Positions 1 to 8,543 are shown, counted from the first letter of the stretch. The stretch: 40,169 nt of DNA from an uncultured Bacteroides sp. (GCA_944322355.1 CALUOT010000023.1:1-40169), one strand, 5' to 3'. Program-made: numbers and translations. Notes: a model not told the origin generated them from the sequence alone.

Positions 1-63
1 GGAACATGTCTTGGATAGAAATCGATAGGAATTGATAACAAACTCCAAACCCCTTAAAATGAC

Positions 64-96
64 AAATCCGTGTAACTTATTGAGTCACACGGATTT
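64..96 (-). terminator. Hairpin downstream of dnaK
   Basis: A perfect 10-bp inverted repeat (AAATCCGTGT at 64-73, ACACGGATTT at 87-96) has a 13-nt loop and lies about 30 bp past the dnaK stop codon. On the minus strand it is followed by a moderately T-rich run (TTTGTCATTTT). It is a plausible intrinsic terminator for dnaK. Confidence 0.6.
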
Positions 97-128
97 GGTT
101 TCCGATAATTATTGTTGATTATCTAAGT

Positions 129-2048
129 CTACTTCACTTCCTCAAAATCCGCATCTTGAACATTGTCACCTTGCTTGTTGCTTTGTCCGCCATTGGCTTG
201 GCCTGCGTTCATGTCCGGACCTGCTTGAGGACCTGCTTGTCCACCCGTCTGGGCATACATGGCAGCGCTGGCAGCTTGGAATGCGGTGTTCAGTTCGGCC
301 ATTGAGCTATCGATAGCGGCTAAGTCTTGTGCCTTGTGGGCATCTTTCAACTTCTGAAGAGCAGCTTCTATCGGAGCTTTCTTGTCAGCCGGAATCTTAT
401 CACCCAGTTCTTTCAATTGATTCTCCGTAGTGAATATCATAGAGTCAGCCTGGTTCAGCTTATCTATTTTTTCCCGTTCACGCTTGTCAGCTTCGGCATT
501 GGCTTCGGCTTCGGCTTTCATGCGTTCGATTTCTTCTTTGCTCAGACCGCTGGAAGCTTCGATGCGGATGGCTTGTTCTTTACCTGTAGCCTTGTCCTTG
601 GCCGATACTTTCAAGATACCATTGGCATCAATATCGAAAGTAACTTCAATCTGAGGAACACCACGGCGAGCCGGGGCAATACCTGTCAGGTTGAATTGGC
701 CGATCGATTTGTTTTGGGCAGCCATCGGACGTTCGCCTTGCAGGACATGGATGGTTACTTCGGTCTGATTGTCAGTAGCGGTAGAGAATACTTCGCTCTT
801 CTTGCAAGGGATAGTCGTGTTGGCTTCGATCAGCTTGGTCATCACGCCACCCATGGTTTCGATACCCAAGGTCAGCGGAGTAACGTCCAGCAAAACGATG
901 TTGCCTACACCGGCTTCCTTGTTCAGCACAGCTCCTTGGATGGCAGCACCTACGGCTACTACTTCGTCCGGATTAACTCCCTTGGAAGGTACCTTGCCGA
1001 AGAAGTCCTGTACCAACTGCTGAACGGCAGGAATACGAGACGAACCACCTACGAGGATTACTTCATCGATGTCCGAATTGCTCAGGCCTGCATCGCTCAT
1101 GGCTTTCTTACACGGCTCCAGACAAGCTTGGATCAAGTCGTGAGCCAGTTGTTCGAATTTAGCACGTGTCAATGTCTTTACCAAGTGCTTGGGCACACCA
1201 CCTACCGGCATAATGTAAGGCAGGTTGATTTCTGTGCTGGTCGAAGAAGACAACTCGATTTTGGCTTTCTCAGCAGCTTCTTTCAGACGTTGCATAGCCA
1301 TCGGATCGCTCGTCAGGTCGGCACCTTCGTCGTTCTTGAACTCTTGAGCCAACCAGTTGATGATAACTTGGTCGAAATCGTCACCGCCCAGGTGAGTATC
1401 ACCGTTGGTCGAGAGCACTTCGAATACACCGCCACCAAATTCGAGGATAGAGATATCGAACGTACCACCACCCAGGTCGAAGACGGCAATCTTCATGTCT
1501 TTGTTGGCCTTATCCACACCGTAAGCCAAGGCTGCGGCTGTCGGTTCGTTGACGATACGTTTTACTTCGAGACCTGCAATCTGGCCGGCTTCCTTCGTGG
1601 CCTGACGTTGTGAGTCGGAGAAGTAAGCCGGTACGGTGATGACAGCTTCGGTCACTTCCTGACCCAGATAGTCTTCAGCCGTTTTCTTCATCTTCTGAAG
1701 AATCATCGCCGAGATTTCCTGCGGTGTGTAGTGGCGTCCGTCAATGTCTACACGCGGCATGTTGTTGTCGTTTACCACCGGATAGGGCACGCGGCTTATT
1801 TCCTTTTGTACCTGTTGCCAGTTTTCACCCATAAAACGCTTGATGGAGTAAACCGTGCGTTTCGGGTTCGTGATAGCCTGACGTTTGGCAGGATCGCCCA
1901 CCTTACGTTCACCACCATCTACAAATGCTACTACGGAAGGGGTTGTACGCTTGCCTTCGCTGTTGGCGATTACTACAGGCTCATTGCCTTCAAATACGGC
2001 TACACAAGAGTTTGTAGTTCCTAAGTCTATACCAATAATCTTTCCCAT
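129..2048 (-). CDS. dnaK: Molecular chaperone DnaK (Hsp70)
   Basis: This 639-residue protein is full length for DnaK. It is the ATP-driven Hsp70 chaperone that binds unfolded peptides in the cytoplasm with DnaJ and GrpE. The N-terminal ATPase domain shows the phosphate-binding motif [13 protein letters not shown] (from residue 6), a second phosphate loop [11 protein letters not shown] near residue 190 and the adenosine motif VGGSSRIP. The beta-sandwich substrate domain and helical lid follow. The C-terminus has a Gly/Gln/Asn-rich linker and ends DADFEEVK, the usual bacterial DnaK tail. Neither dnaJ nor grpE is adjacent. The 365-bp upstream region has no TAnnTTTG-type promoter but does have a perfect sigma-54 -24/-12 match on this strand, which would be an unusual way to express dnaK. 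Confidence 0.98.
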   Translation of the reverse strand: MGKIIGIDLGTTNSCVAVFEGNEPVVIANSEGKRTTPSVVAFVDGGERKVGDPAKRQAITNPKRTVYSIKRFMGENWQQVQKEISRVPYPVVNDNNMPRVDIDGRHYTPQEISAMILQKMKKTAEDYLGQEVTEAVITVPAYFSDSQRQATKEAGQIAGLEVKRIVNEPTAAALAYGVDKANKDMKIAVFDLGGGTFDISILEFGGGVFEVLSTNGDTHLGGDDFDQVIINWLAQEFKNDEGADLTSDPMAMQRLKEAAEKAKIELSSSTSTEINLPYIMPVGGVPKHLVKTLTRAKFEQLAHDLIQACLEPCKKAMSDAGLSNSDIDEVILVGGSSRIPAVQQLVQDFFGKVPSKGVNPDEVVAVGAAIQGAVLNKEAGVGNIVLLDVTPLTLGIETMGGVMTKLIEANTTIPCKKSEVFSTATDNQTEVTIHVLQGERPMAAQNKSIGQFNLTGIAPARRGVPQIEVTFDIDANGILKVSAKDKATGKEQAIRIEASSGLSKEEIERMKAEAEANAEADKREREKIDKLNQADSMIFTTENQLKELGDKIPADKKAPIEAALQKLKDAHKAQDLAAIDSSMAELNTAFQAASAAMYAQTGGQAGPQAGPDMNAGQANGGQSNKQGDNVQDADFEEVK

Positions 2049-2119
2049 AATCGTTATTTTTTTATTTGTTATTATTCATTATTTATTAGTGCCTGCCGTG
2101 TGGCAGACGTTAGTAGAAG

Positions 2120-2135
2120 AGCAAACCTTGTGCCA
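2120..2135 (-). promoter_or_regulatory. Sigma-54-type promoter for dnaK
   Basis: Read on the minus strand, the 16 bases are TGGCACAAGGTTTGCT. This fits the RpoN consensus TGGCAC-N5-TTGCW completely, including the 10-bp gap between the invariant GG and GC. The predicted start is near 2109, giving a leader of about 60 nt. That transcript would begin with a small hairpin (CTGCC/GGCAG, 2093-2106). No housekeeping -7 motif was found on this strand nearby. The assignment is by consensus only. Confidence 0.65.
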
Positions 2136-2256
2136 AACAGAAAAAGGCCGAGAATACATTTTCTTATGTCAGATTCTCTGCCATTTTGGCAGTATGTTAT
2201 GTCCTTGGTGTGGAGGCGTCACGCTCTCGACGAGTCTTAGCCTTGCCCAAGGGGTG

Positions 2257-2304
2257 TGTCCAATTATTGGACAGTGGTGTCTAATTTTTAGACACTCGGT
2301 GTCT
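2257..2304. promoter_or_regulatory. Tandem palindromic activator sites between divergent promoters
   Basis: Two 17-bp near-perfect palindromes, TGTCCAATTATTGGACA (2257-2273) and TGTCTAATTTTTAGACA (2278-2294), are followed by a half-site TGTCT at 2300. The starts are 21 and 22 bp apart, so all lie on one face of the helix. They sit about 90-110 bp upstream of the predicted ABC operon start and about 155-180 bp upstream of the predicted dnaK start. This is a normal distance for enhancer sites of a sigma-54 activator. The binding protein is not in the window. Confidence 0.65.
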
Positions 2305-2349
2305 GAGGATGAATCGGTAATATGTTGATAATCAATGTGTAAATAACTT

Positions 2350-2365
2350 TGGCATAGTTTTGGCA
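2350..2365 (+). promoter_or_regulatory. Sigma-54-like promoter for the ABC operon
   Basis: The bases TGGCATAGTTTTGGCA keep the GG (2351-2352) and GC (2363-2364) with the 10-bp spacing required for -24/-12 promoters. The -12 box reads TGGCA instead of TTGCW. The start would be near 2376, about 38 nt before the permease. An overlapping TAACTTTG at 2344-2351 could serve as a housekeeping -7 box, but it lacks a well-spaced -33 element. Confidence 0.55.
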
Positions 2366-2413
2366 TGGGAAATAGACAGAAGAATGTATAAAATATAACA
2401 TAATCATAGTCTG

Positions 2414-4732
2414 ATGAAACAACTTTATTATTCCGTCCAAACCCTCCTTCATAGCCGGGGAGGGAATCTATTCAAAATTGTCTCGCTGGGATTGGCGTTG
2501 ACAATCAGTGTGTTGCTCTTTGCCCGTGTGGCTTTTGAGCAGAGTTATGATACGTGTTTCCGTGACTACGACCGCATCTACCAGGTGTGGACGCAGTACA
2601 TTATGAATGGCGAGAAGCTGGAATGGCAGGAGCAGAACATGGGGCCCACCGTGGGCACCATCCTGGAGCACTTCCCCGACCAGGTGGAGGCGGGTACGTG
2701 TACCAACTTCTTCTTAGTGAACAGGCCTTTATATGCTGGTAATGTGCGTTTCGACGAGCCGAAGATCTGCGCCGACTCGCTGTTCTTCTGGACGATGGGT
2801 GTGGAGGTGCTGAGCGGCAACCCGGTGCAGGATCTCCAGCAACCGCACGTCATCTACCTGAGCGAATCGTTCGCCAAGCGCCTGTTCGGCAGCGAGGACC
2901 CCATCGGCAAGACGTTGAGCTACAACCACGAACGCGACCTGACCGTGCGCGGCACGTATGCCGACTTGCCGGACAACACCACGGTGAAGGCGGACGCCAT
3001 TGTGTCCATGCCTCCCTCATGGGCGAAAACGCAATTGAACTACTCGTGGGACGGGGGCGACTCCTTCCCGCAATACGTCCGTCTGAAGCCCGGCACGGAT
3101 GTGGAGGCACTGAACGCCCGCATCGACGCCGCCATCTCCCAAATGATGCCCGACCGCGGGAAGGACGGCTTCGACCTGAGCATCCGGGTGGCTCCCTTGC
3201 GCGACACGTACCGGGGCTACGACGAGGTGGCTCGCATGAAGGTCATCATGCTCGTCCTGGGGCTGAGCATCCTCTTCATCGCCGCGCTGAACTATGCCCT
3301 GCTCAGTGTCTCCAGTCTGTCGCGCCGTGCCAAGGCGGTGGGCGTGCACAAGTGCAGCGGGGCGAGCGGCGGTGGCGTGTTCGGCATGTTCCTGCTGGAG
3401 ACGGCGATTATCGTCCTGTTGGCGGTGGTGGTGATGGTCTTGTTGATGTACGGCTTCCAGGACTTCGTGGAGGACACGGCGGCTACAAAGCTCCGCAACC
3501 TCTTCACGTGGGACCGCCTGTGGGTGCCGGTACTGACAGTGCTGCTGCTCTTCGTGGTGGGCGGCGTGCTGCCCGGCCAGCTGTTTGCCCGCATCCCCGT
3601 GACGCAGGTGTTCCGACGCTATACAGAAGGCAAGAAGGGCTGGAAGCGCCCGTTGCTGTTCGTGCAGTTCGGCGGCGTGGCTTTCATCTGCGGACTGATG
3701 GGGATGATTATACTGCAATACCAATACGTCATGAACAAGGACATGGGCTTCACGACAGACCGGCTGGCGAAGACAAGCCTTAACTTTGGCTCGGACGAGG
3801 AGAGCGACAACGCCATGACTTTCTTTAAAAGTTTGCCCTACGTGGAGGACGTGGCGAACAGCATGGGCGACCCCTTGGAGGGCTACAGCGGCACGATGAT
3901 AAACAGCGAGAGCGGCGAGAGCCTCTTCTCCACCCGCTTCGACCAGATAACGGAGAACTATCCCGCCCTGATGGGCATGACGATGCTGACGGGCCGCGTG
4001 CCCCGCACTTGGGAGGAGGTTGTCATCAACGAAGACTTCGCCAAGCGTCTGCATTGGACGGCGGAGAGTGCCATAGGCCAGGTGGTACACACCATGGGCA
4101 TGACGCCCAAGGTGGTGGGCGTGGTGAAGGACTTCCAGATACAGAGCTACTACACGCCGCAGATGCCTTACATCGCCTTCGGCAACAACTACAAATACAA
4201 CTACGTGACCACCTTCAAACTGAAGGAACCTTTCGGCGACAACCTGCTGAAGCTACAGAAGGCAGTGACCGAGGCGTATCCCGATAAGACCATCGACATC
4301 CACTCCATGCCGCAGATACGTGACCAGATGTATAACCCCGTCCGCGTGTTCCGCAACGCTACCGTCGTGGCCGGCCTCGTGATGTTTGTCATCATGCTGA
4401 TGGGCCTCTTGGGCTATACGGCCGACGAAGTACAACGCCGCTCCAAAGAGATAGCCATCCGCAAGGTGAACGGCGCCGAGGCTTCCGGCATCCTGGAACT
4501 TCTGGGGCGCGACATCCTGTATGTGGCACTGCCCGCTGTGGTCGTCGGTGTGGGCGCTTCGGCCTACGTCAACGGGCTGTGGATGGAGATGTTCTCCACC
4601 CGTGTCTCGGTGGGTTGGGCCATGTATGTGCTCGTAGCCCTGGTCATTCTGCTGGTCATCTTGGGCTGTGTGCTGTGGCGCACGTGGGGAATAGCCAATA
4701 GTAACCCCGTGTTGAGCCTGAAGAGCGAGTAA
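2414..4732 (+). CDS. FtsX/MacB-type ABC transporter permease (first copy)
   Basis: This 772-residue inner-membrane permease belongs to the large FtsX-like family common in Bacteroidetes. Hydrophobic segments occur near residues 19-41, as a group of four between about 275 and 435, and as a final group of three near 651, 697 and 734. Extracytoplasmic (MacB periplasmic core type) domains lie between them. This is the layout of a duplicated FtsX permease with eight membrane passes. The cytoplasmic loop RRSKEIAIRKVNGAEA near residue 675 is the conserved coupling segment of these permeases. It is followed by a LolD-like ATPase and a second permease of the same architecture, so the operon probably makes one exporter or mechanotransmitting complex. 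The substrate is unknown. Transcription probably starts from the sigma-54-like promoter upstream. Confidence 0.9.
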   Translation: MKQLYYSVQTLLHSRGGNLFKIVSLGLALTISVLLFARVAFEQSYDTCFRDYDRIYQVWTQYIMNGEKLEWQEQNMGPTVGTILEHFPDQVEAGTCTNFFLVNRPLYAGNVRFDEPKICADSLFFWTMGVEVLSGNPVQDLQQPHVIYLSESFAKRLFGSEDPIGKTLSYNHERDLTVRGTYADLPDNTTVKADAIVSMPPSWAKTQLNYSWDGGDSFPQYVRLKPGTDVEALNARIDAAISQMMPDRGKDGFDLSIRVAPLRDTYRGYDEVARMKVIMLVLGLSILFIAALNYALLSVSSLSRRAKAVGVHKCSGASGGGVFGMFLLETAIIVLLAVVVMVLLMYGFQDFVEDTAATKLRNLFTWDRLWVPVLTVLLLFVVGGVLPGQLFARIPVTQVFRRYTEGKKGWKRPLLFVQFGGVAFICGLMGMIILQYQYVMNKDMGFTTDRLAKTSLNFGSDEESDNAMTFFKSLPYVEDVANSMGDPLEGYSGTMINSESGESLFSTRFDQITENYPALMGMTMLTGRVPRTWEEVVINEDFAKRLHWTAESAIGQVVHTMGMTPKVVGVVKDFQIQSYYTPQMPYIAFGNNYKYNYVTTFKLKEPFGDNLLKLQKAVTEAYPDKTIDIHSMPQIRDQMYNPVRVFRNATVVAGLVMFVIMLMGLLGYTADEVQRRSKEIAIRKVNGAEASGILELLGRDILYVALPAVVVGVGASAYVNGLWMEMFSTRVSVGWAMYVLVALVILLVILGCVLWRTWGIANSNPVLSLKSE

Positions 4733-4741
4733 ACCGGCAGA

Positions 4742-4813
4742 TGTATTAAGTTCCACCCGGGGTGGAACCTGGTTCCGGTAAGGATAGAACCAGGTTCCGT
4801 CAGCACCGGAACC
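4742..4813. repeat. 22-bp-pitch palindrome array, GAACCwGGTTC type
   Basis: Full sites GGAACCTGGTTCC (4764-4776) and AGAACCAGGTTCC (4786-4798) are flanked by half-sites GTTCC (4750-4754) and GGAACC (4808-4813). Taking unit starts at 4742, 4764, 4786 and 4808, every step is exactly 22 bp. The outer units keep only their inner halves, so the array as a whole is roughly symmetrical. As RNA, the two full sites pair as a perfect 12-bp stem. The array fills most of the spacer between the first permease and the ATPase gene. Confidence 0.75.
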
Positions 4814-4850
4814 TTATTAACTTAGTATATTATCCAATCAATAGTTTATT

Positions 4851-5531
4851 ATGATACAGATTAACGACATCAGCAAAGTATTCCGCACGTCGGAAGTAGA
4901 AACCGTGGCATTGAACCACGTCAACCTGGAAGTGAAAGAAGGCGAGTTTGTCGCCATCATGGGGCCGTCGGGCTGCGGCAAGTCCACCTTATTAAATATA
5001 TTGGGCCTGCTGGACAATCCCACCGAGGGCAGCTATCGGCTCTTGGGAGAGGAAGTGGCCACGTTGAAGGAGAAGGAGCGTACGCGGGTGCGCAAGGGTA
5101 AGATAGGCTTCGTGTTCCAAAGCTTCAACCTGATAGACGAACTGAACGTGTTCGAGAACGTGGAACTCCCGCTGACCTACCTCGGCATCAAGGCATCCGA
5201 ACGCAAGCGCATGGTGACCGAACTGCTGCAGCGCATGAACATCAGCCACCGTGCCAAGCACCTGCCGCAACAACTCAGCGGCGGTCAGCAGCAACGTGTG
5301 GCTATCGCCCGTGCCGTGGTGACCAATCCCAAACTCATCCTGGCCGACGAGCCTACGGGTAACCTCGACTCGAAGAACGGCAAGGAGGTGATGAACCTGC
5401 TGACCGAACTCAACCGCCAGGGCACGACGGTAGTGATGGTGACCCACTCGCAGCACGATGCCGGCTTTGCCAATCGCACGGTGCATTTGTTCGACGGCAG
5501 CGTGGTGGCCAATACGATGAATGAACTATGA
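4851..5531 (+). CDS. LolD/MacB-type ABC transporter ATPase
   Basis: This 226-residue protein is the ATP-hydrolysing subunit of the neighbouring permeases. It has Walker A GPSGCGKST at residues 38-46, a Q-loop in the context FVFQSFNLIDELNV, the signature LSGGQQQRVAIARA from residue 142, Walker B LILADEPTGNLD near 161-172 and a switch His in VMVTHSQHDA. The length and the NLIDELNVFENVELPL segment are typical of the LolD/MacB/FtsE branch, which works with FtsX-like permeases. Its last codons overlap the start of the second permease by 4 bp, implying translational coupling. The 118-bp gap to the first permease holds a palindrome array. Confidence 0.93.
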   Translation: MIQINDISKVFRTSEVETVALNHVNLEVKEGEFVAIMGPSGCGKSTLLNILGLLDNPTEGSYRLLGEEVATLKEKERTRVRKGKIGFVFQSFNLIDELNVFENVELPLTYLGIKASERKRMVTELLQRMNISHRAKHLPQQLSGGQQQRVAIARAVVTNPKLILADEPTGNLDSKNGKEVMNLLTELNRQGTTVVMVTHSQHDAGFANRTVHLFDGSVVANTMNEL

Positions 5532-7861
5532 GACAGTTTTATTACATCATACAGACATTGCTTCGTGGGCGCGGTTCGTCGTTCACGAAGCTTCTGTCCC
5601 TTACGCTGGGACTGGCGGTGGGTGTGCTGCTCTTTTCGCAGATAGCTTATGAATTGAATTACGAACGCTGCTACCCTGATGCCGACCGTTTGGTGCTGGT
5701 GGCCGGCGACATGTACAACAAGGCGGAAGGAGAGGCTCCCCATACGGGTGATTACGCCCAGTATGATATCAGTACGTTCGATGTCATGGCACCCACCTTA
5801 GCGCGGGATATGTCGCAGTGGGTGGAAAGCGGTACTACGGTCCTGGCTTACATGAACGAACAGGCCATATTTGTAGACAACAAGCGGGTGGACGATGTGC
5901 AGTACATGCGTGTGGATACTTGCTTTTTCCGCACGTTGGGCATCGAAGTGCTGAAGGGCAATCCCGATGAGCTGATCCTGTCCGATGCTGCTTTCGTTTC
6001 GCAGAGGTTTGCCCGTCGGGTGTTCGGTGATGAAGACCCTGTGGGGCGTACCCTGACACTGGACCGTCAACGTACGTACAGCGTCAGGGGCGTGTACCGG
6101 GACATGCCGGGTAACTCTCTTCTGAAGCATGACTTCGTGCTTTCCATCCATCGGGACGGAGGTTATTACTATGGCAACGGTTGGAAGGGTAATGATATCT
6201 TCTACGCTATTCTGCGTTTGAAGCACGCCGGGGACATCGGAGAGGTAAACGCCAACATGATGCGCACCATCAAGCAGTACAATCCTTGCGAGTTTGGTGG
6301 GTGGAAGGTAGATTTCGAGGCCGTTACATTGCCCCGCCTGCATACGGAGCATTCCGACACCCGCAACCGCCTGCTGGTACTTGGTGTGTTGGGTGTGGTC
6401 ATCCTCTTTGTGGCAGGCATGAACTATGCATTGGTTACAGTGGCTTCCCTTTCCCACCGGGCTAAGATGGTGGGCGTGTTCAAGTGTAATGGCGCGTCGG
6501 GGGGTGGCATCTTCCGTCTGTTCCTGATGGAGACGGGGCTGTTTGCCGTCGGAGCGGCCCTGTTCAGTGCTTTGCTGTTCTATGTCTTTAGCGATCTGAT
6601 TAAGTCCTTGCTGGGCGTAGATGTGGCCGAACTCTTCACGTGGGAGACTTGCTGGGTACCCTTGTTGACGGTGCTGGCGTTGGTCGGCATTGCAGGTGTG
6701 GTTCCTGCTCGTATGCTGTCCCGCATTCCCGTCACTCAACTGTTCCAACGCTATACGGAAGGACGCAAGGGCTGGAAGAGCGGTTTGTTGGCGGTGCAGT
6801 TCACAGGCGTCAGTTTTGTGTTGGGTTTGTTAATCATGATTTTGTCGCAGTACGCCCTCTTTACAGGGCGTGACATCGGTATCCGTTTGCCGGGACTGGT
6901 AGAAGCGGAAAGTTACGTACAAAGCGTGGAACAAGGGGAAAACATCTGCGATTATATTCGCCGTCAGCCCTATGTGGAAAATGTGACAACATCCGATCAT
7001 GGTGCATTGGGCCAGTATTGGACCCAACAACTGTACACGGCGGAAGGACGCAGCCTCGGCACTCTTAATCTTATGAATGTGGCTCCGAATTATCCTGAGG
7101 TAATGGGGTTGGAAATCGTGGAAGGACGGACCCTGAGACAACAGGGGGAGGTGTTGGTCAACGAGGAATTGGTAAGCCTGATGCGCTGGACGGATGGTGC
7201 CGTCGGCAAGCGTATCCCCAATTCGGAGGATTGGTGGGGCACGGTAGTGGGCGTATTTCGTAATGTGCGCAATGAGGGTTTCAATCATGGGCAATCTCCT
7301 ATAGCTTTCATCGCTTATCCGCAAGCCTACCACGCTTTCGAGGTACGTTTGAAAGAACCTTATGAAGACAACCTGCGCCAACTGAACGAGTTTGTGGATG
7401 AGACCTTCAACGATGTTGCCTTGCGTTTTATTCCCGTGGAGCAGAAAGTGCGGGACATGTATGAGGACGTGGCTCGTTTCCGCAGTGCGGTGGGTGTTAC
7501 AAGCAGTTTCATCTTACTCATTGTTCTCATCGGTCTTATCGGCTATGTGGGCGACGAGACCCGGCGTCGTAGCAAGGAAATAGCCATCCGGAAAGTGAAC
7601 GGTGCCGAGTCGCGTGACATTTTCGTCCTGCTGAGCCGTTCCATTTTGCGTGTGGCCATTCCTACCGTCCTGATAGGCACGGTACTGGCATGGTTCTGCG
7701 GTCGGATTTGGCAGGGACAGTTTGTGGAGCAGGCCGTGGTTGGCATTGCTTGGTACGTCTTGCTGTTTACCGGATTGTTGGTGCTGATAGTCTCCGTAGT
7801 GGTGATAAAGGCTTGGCGCATTGCCAATGAGGACCCGGTAAGGAGCATTAAGAGTGAATGA
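5528..7861 (+). CDS. FtsX/MacB-type ABC transporter permease (second copy)
   Basis: This 777-residue protein is a paralogue of the first permease with the same plan: an N-terminal helix, an extracytoplasmic domain, a membrane group, a second extracytoplasmic domain and three C-terminal helices. Shared segments include SHRAKMVGVFKCNGASGGG, PVTQLFQRYTEGRKGWK and RRSKEIAIRKVNGAE, so the two arose by duplication. The start overlaps the ATPase stop (ATGA). The two permeases probably pair as a heterodimer around two copies of the ATPase, although each could also form its own complex. No membrane-fusion or TolC partner is encoded beside them. The gene is less GC-rich in its codon choice than the first copy, so the two have diverged for some time. 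Confidence 0.9.
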   Translation: MRQFYYIIQTLLRGRGSSFTKLLSLTLGLAVGVLLFSQIAYELNYERCYPDADRLVLVAGDMYNKAEGEAPHTGDYAQYDISTFDVMAPTLARDMSQWVESGTTVLAYMNEQAIFVDNKRVDDVQYMRVDTCFFRTLGIEVLKGNPDELILSDAAFVSQRFARRVFGDEDPVGRTLTLDRQRTYSVRGVYRDMPGNSLLKHDFVLSIHRDGGYYYGNGWKGNDIFYAILRLKHAGDIGEVNANMMRTIKQYNPCEFGGWKVDFEAVTLPRLHTEHSDTRNRLLVLGVLGVVILFVAGMNYALVTVASLSHRAKMVGVFKCNGASGGGIFRLFLMETGLFAVGAALFSALLFYVFSDLIKSLLGVDVAELFTWETCWVPLLTVLALVGIAGVVPARMLSRIPVTQLFQRYTEGRKGWKSGLLAVQFTGVSFVLGLLIMILSQYALFTGRDIGIRLPGLVEAESYVQSVEQGENICDYIRRQPYVENVTTSDHGALGQYWTQQLYTAEGRSLGTLNLMNVAPNYPEVMGLEIVEGRTLRQQGEVLVNEELVSLMRWTDGAVGKRIPNSEDWWGTVVGVFRNVRNEGFNHGQSPIAFIAYPQAYHAFEVRLKEPYEDNLRQLNEFVDETFNDVALRFIPVEQKVRDMYEDVARFRSAVGVTSSFILLIVLIGLIGYVGDETRRRSKEIAIRKVNGAESRDIFVLLSRSILRVAIPTVLIGTVLAWFCGRIWQGQFVEQAVVGIAWYVLLFTGLLVLIVSVVVIKAWRIANEDPVRSIKSE

Positions 7862-7870
7862 GGGTACTTG

Positions 7871-7913
7871 CTCCGGCATCGCTGGTCTGTATGCAGCACA
7901 AGCGATGTCGGAG
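7871..7913 (+). terminator. Long hairpin after the ABC operon
   Basis: CTCCGGCATCGCT (7871-7883) pairs with AGCGATGTCGGAG (7901-7913) as a 13-bp stem with one G-T pair and a 17-nt loop, directly after the permease stop. There is no T-run, so it may be a stabilising 3' hairpin rather than an intrinsic terminator. It merges into the 22-bp array that follows. Confidence 0.45.
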
Positions 7914-7973
7914 GGCAGCACATTTAAAGGGAAGTGACCTTACATTTAAAGAAAAGCATCAGCACATTAAATG
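7899..7973. repeat. 22-bp-pitch array A, CATTTAAAG type
   Basis: CATTTAAAG starts at 7921 and 7943 and CATTAAATG at 7965: two steps of exactly 22 bp. One pitch upstream, at 7899, is a different unit containing CGATGTCG. GCAGCACA recurs at 7893 and 7915, again 22 bp apart. The conserved part of a unit is about CATTTAAAGRRAA, followed by about 9 variable bases. The array lies between the convergent ABC operon and alaX-like gene, so it is not a simple promoter element here. Confidence 0.8.
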
Positions 7974-8010
7974 TTATTTGGGGGGCTTTCAGGCTTTCGT
8001 AGAGCCCCGC

Positions 8011-8484
8011 TTACGGAAGCAACAGCTTGAAACGCATGCGCCAGCGGTGAGTGTCGGCGTCCCAGTCGTGGCTCAGGATGCGGAACGTGCCTATCTCCGC
8101 CGTGTTGTGTACGTGGGTACCGATGCAGAGGCATTCATCATAATCGCCCACGTGCACCACACGTACCGTCTCGCTGGCGTCGTCCGGCAGGCGGTGCAGG
8201 TCGAAGCGGCCTTGGGCTTCGGCTTGGGTGATAAATTCCTCCGTGATGTCCAAATGGCGGGCGATGACCTCGTTCACGGCCTGTTCCAGCAGGGCTACCT
8301 GTTCCGGCGTAGGCGTCTGGGGCAGCAGGTAGTCCAGCTTGCTTTTCTTGCGTTCGATGTGCGCTTCTACCGAGCGTCCGCATCCGAACAAACGTATCAT
8401 GGTTTGGTTTACAATGTGTTCACATGTATGCATGGGGGCGATACTCGCCTCCTTGAATTTGGGGGATGCTTCATTCAGTTCCAT
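8011..8484 (-). CDS. AlaX-type alanyl-tRNA editing protein
   Basis: This 157-residue stand-alone editing protein would hydrolyse mischarged tRNA (Ser- or Gly-tRNA-Ala in characterised AlaX proteins) in the cytoplasm. It has the two zinc-binding motifs of the AlaRS/ThrRS second additional domain: HTCEH (H19 and H23) and C120-IGT-H124. The size fits the short AlaX class, without the N-terminal glycine-rich domain. The start at 8484 (MELNEASPKF) was chosen because the codons upstream, although open, look non-coding and run into the promoter. A TTG-N20-TAccTTTG promoter on this strand (8544-8574) puts transcription start about 50 nt before this codon. The exact tRNA specificity cannot be read from the sequence. 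Confidence 0.85.
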   Translation of the reverse strand: MELNEASPKFKEASIAPMHTCEHIVNQTMIRLFGCGRSVEAHIERKKSKLDYLLPQTPTPEQVALLEQAVNEVIARHLDITEEFITQAEAQGRFDLHRLPDDASETVRVVHVGDYDECLCIGTHVHNTAEIGTFRILSHDWDADTHRWRMRFKLLLP

Positions 8485-8543
8485 GTCAATGTCTCTTGTT
8501 ATATTATTATATATAAGGCCGGATGTCCGGCCGCATGTCGCGG

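Noticed and set aside
327-1613. A 428-codon open frame antisense to dnaK
   Set aside because: Long antisense frames are a by-product of dnaK codon use. The translation is low in complexity and has no family motif or promoter.
2344-2351. TAACTTTG as a housekeeping -7 box for the ABC operon
   Set aside because: The nearest TTG (2325-2327) is 16 bp away instead of 19-20. The paired palindromes and the GG-N10-GC spacing favour sigma-54. It remains an alternative.
3017-4090. A 357-codon minus-strand frame within the first permease gene
   Set aside because: It is rich in His, Arg and Gln as expected of a shadow of GC-rich coding sequence, while the plus-strand frame has clear permease motifs.
7899-7973. 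CRISPR array
   Set aside because: The conserved part is about 13 bp with about 9 variable bases at a 22-bp pitch, far below CRISPR repeat and spacer lengths, and no cas genes are present. The same holds for the other arrays.
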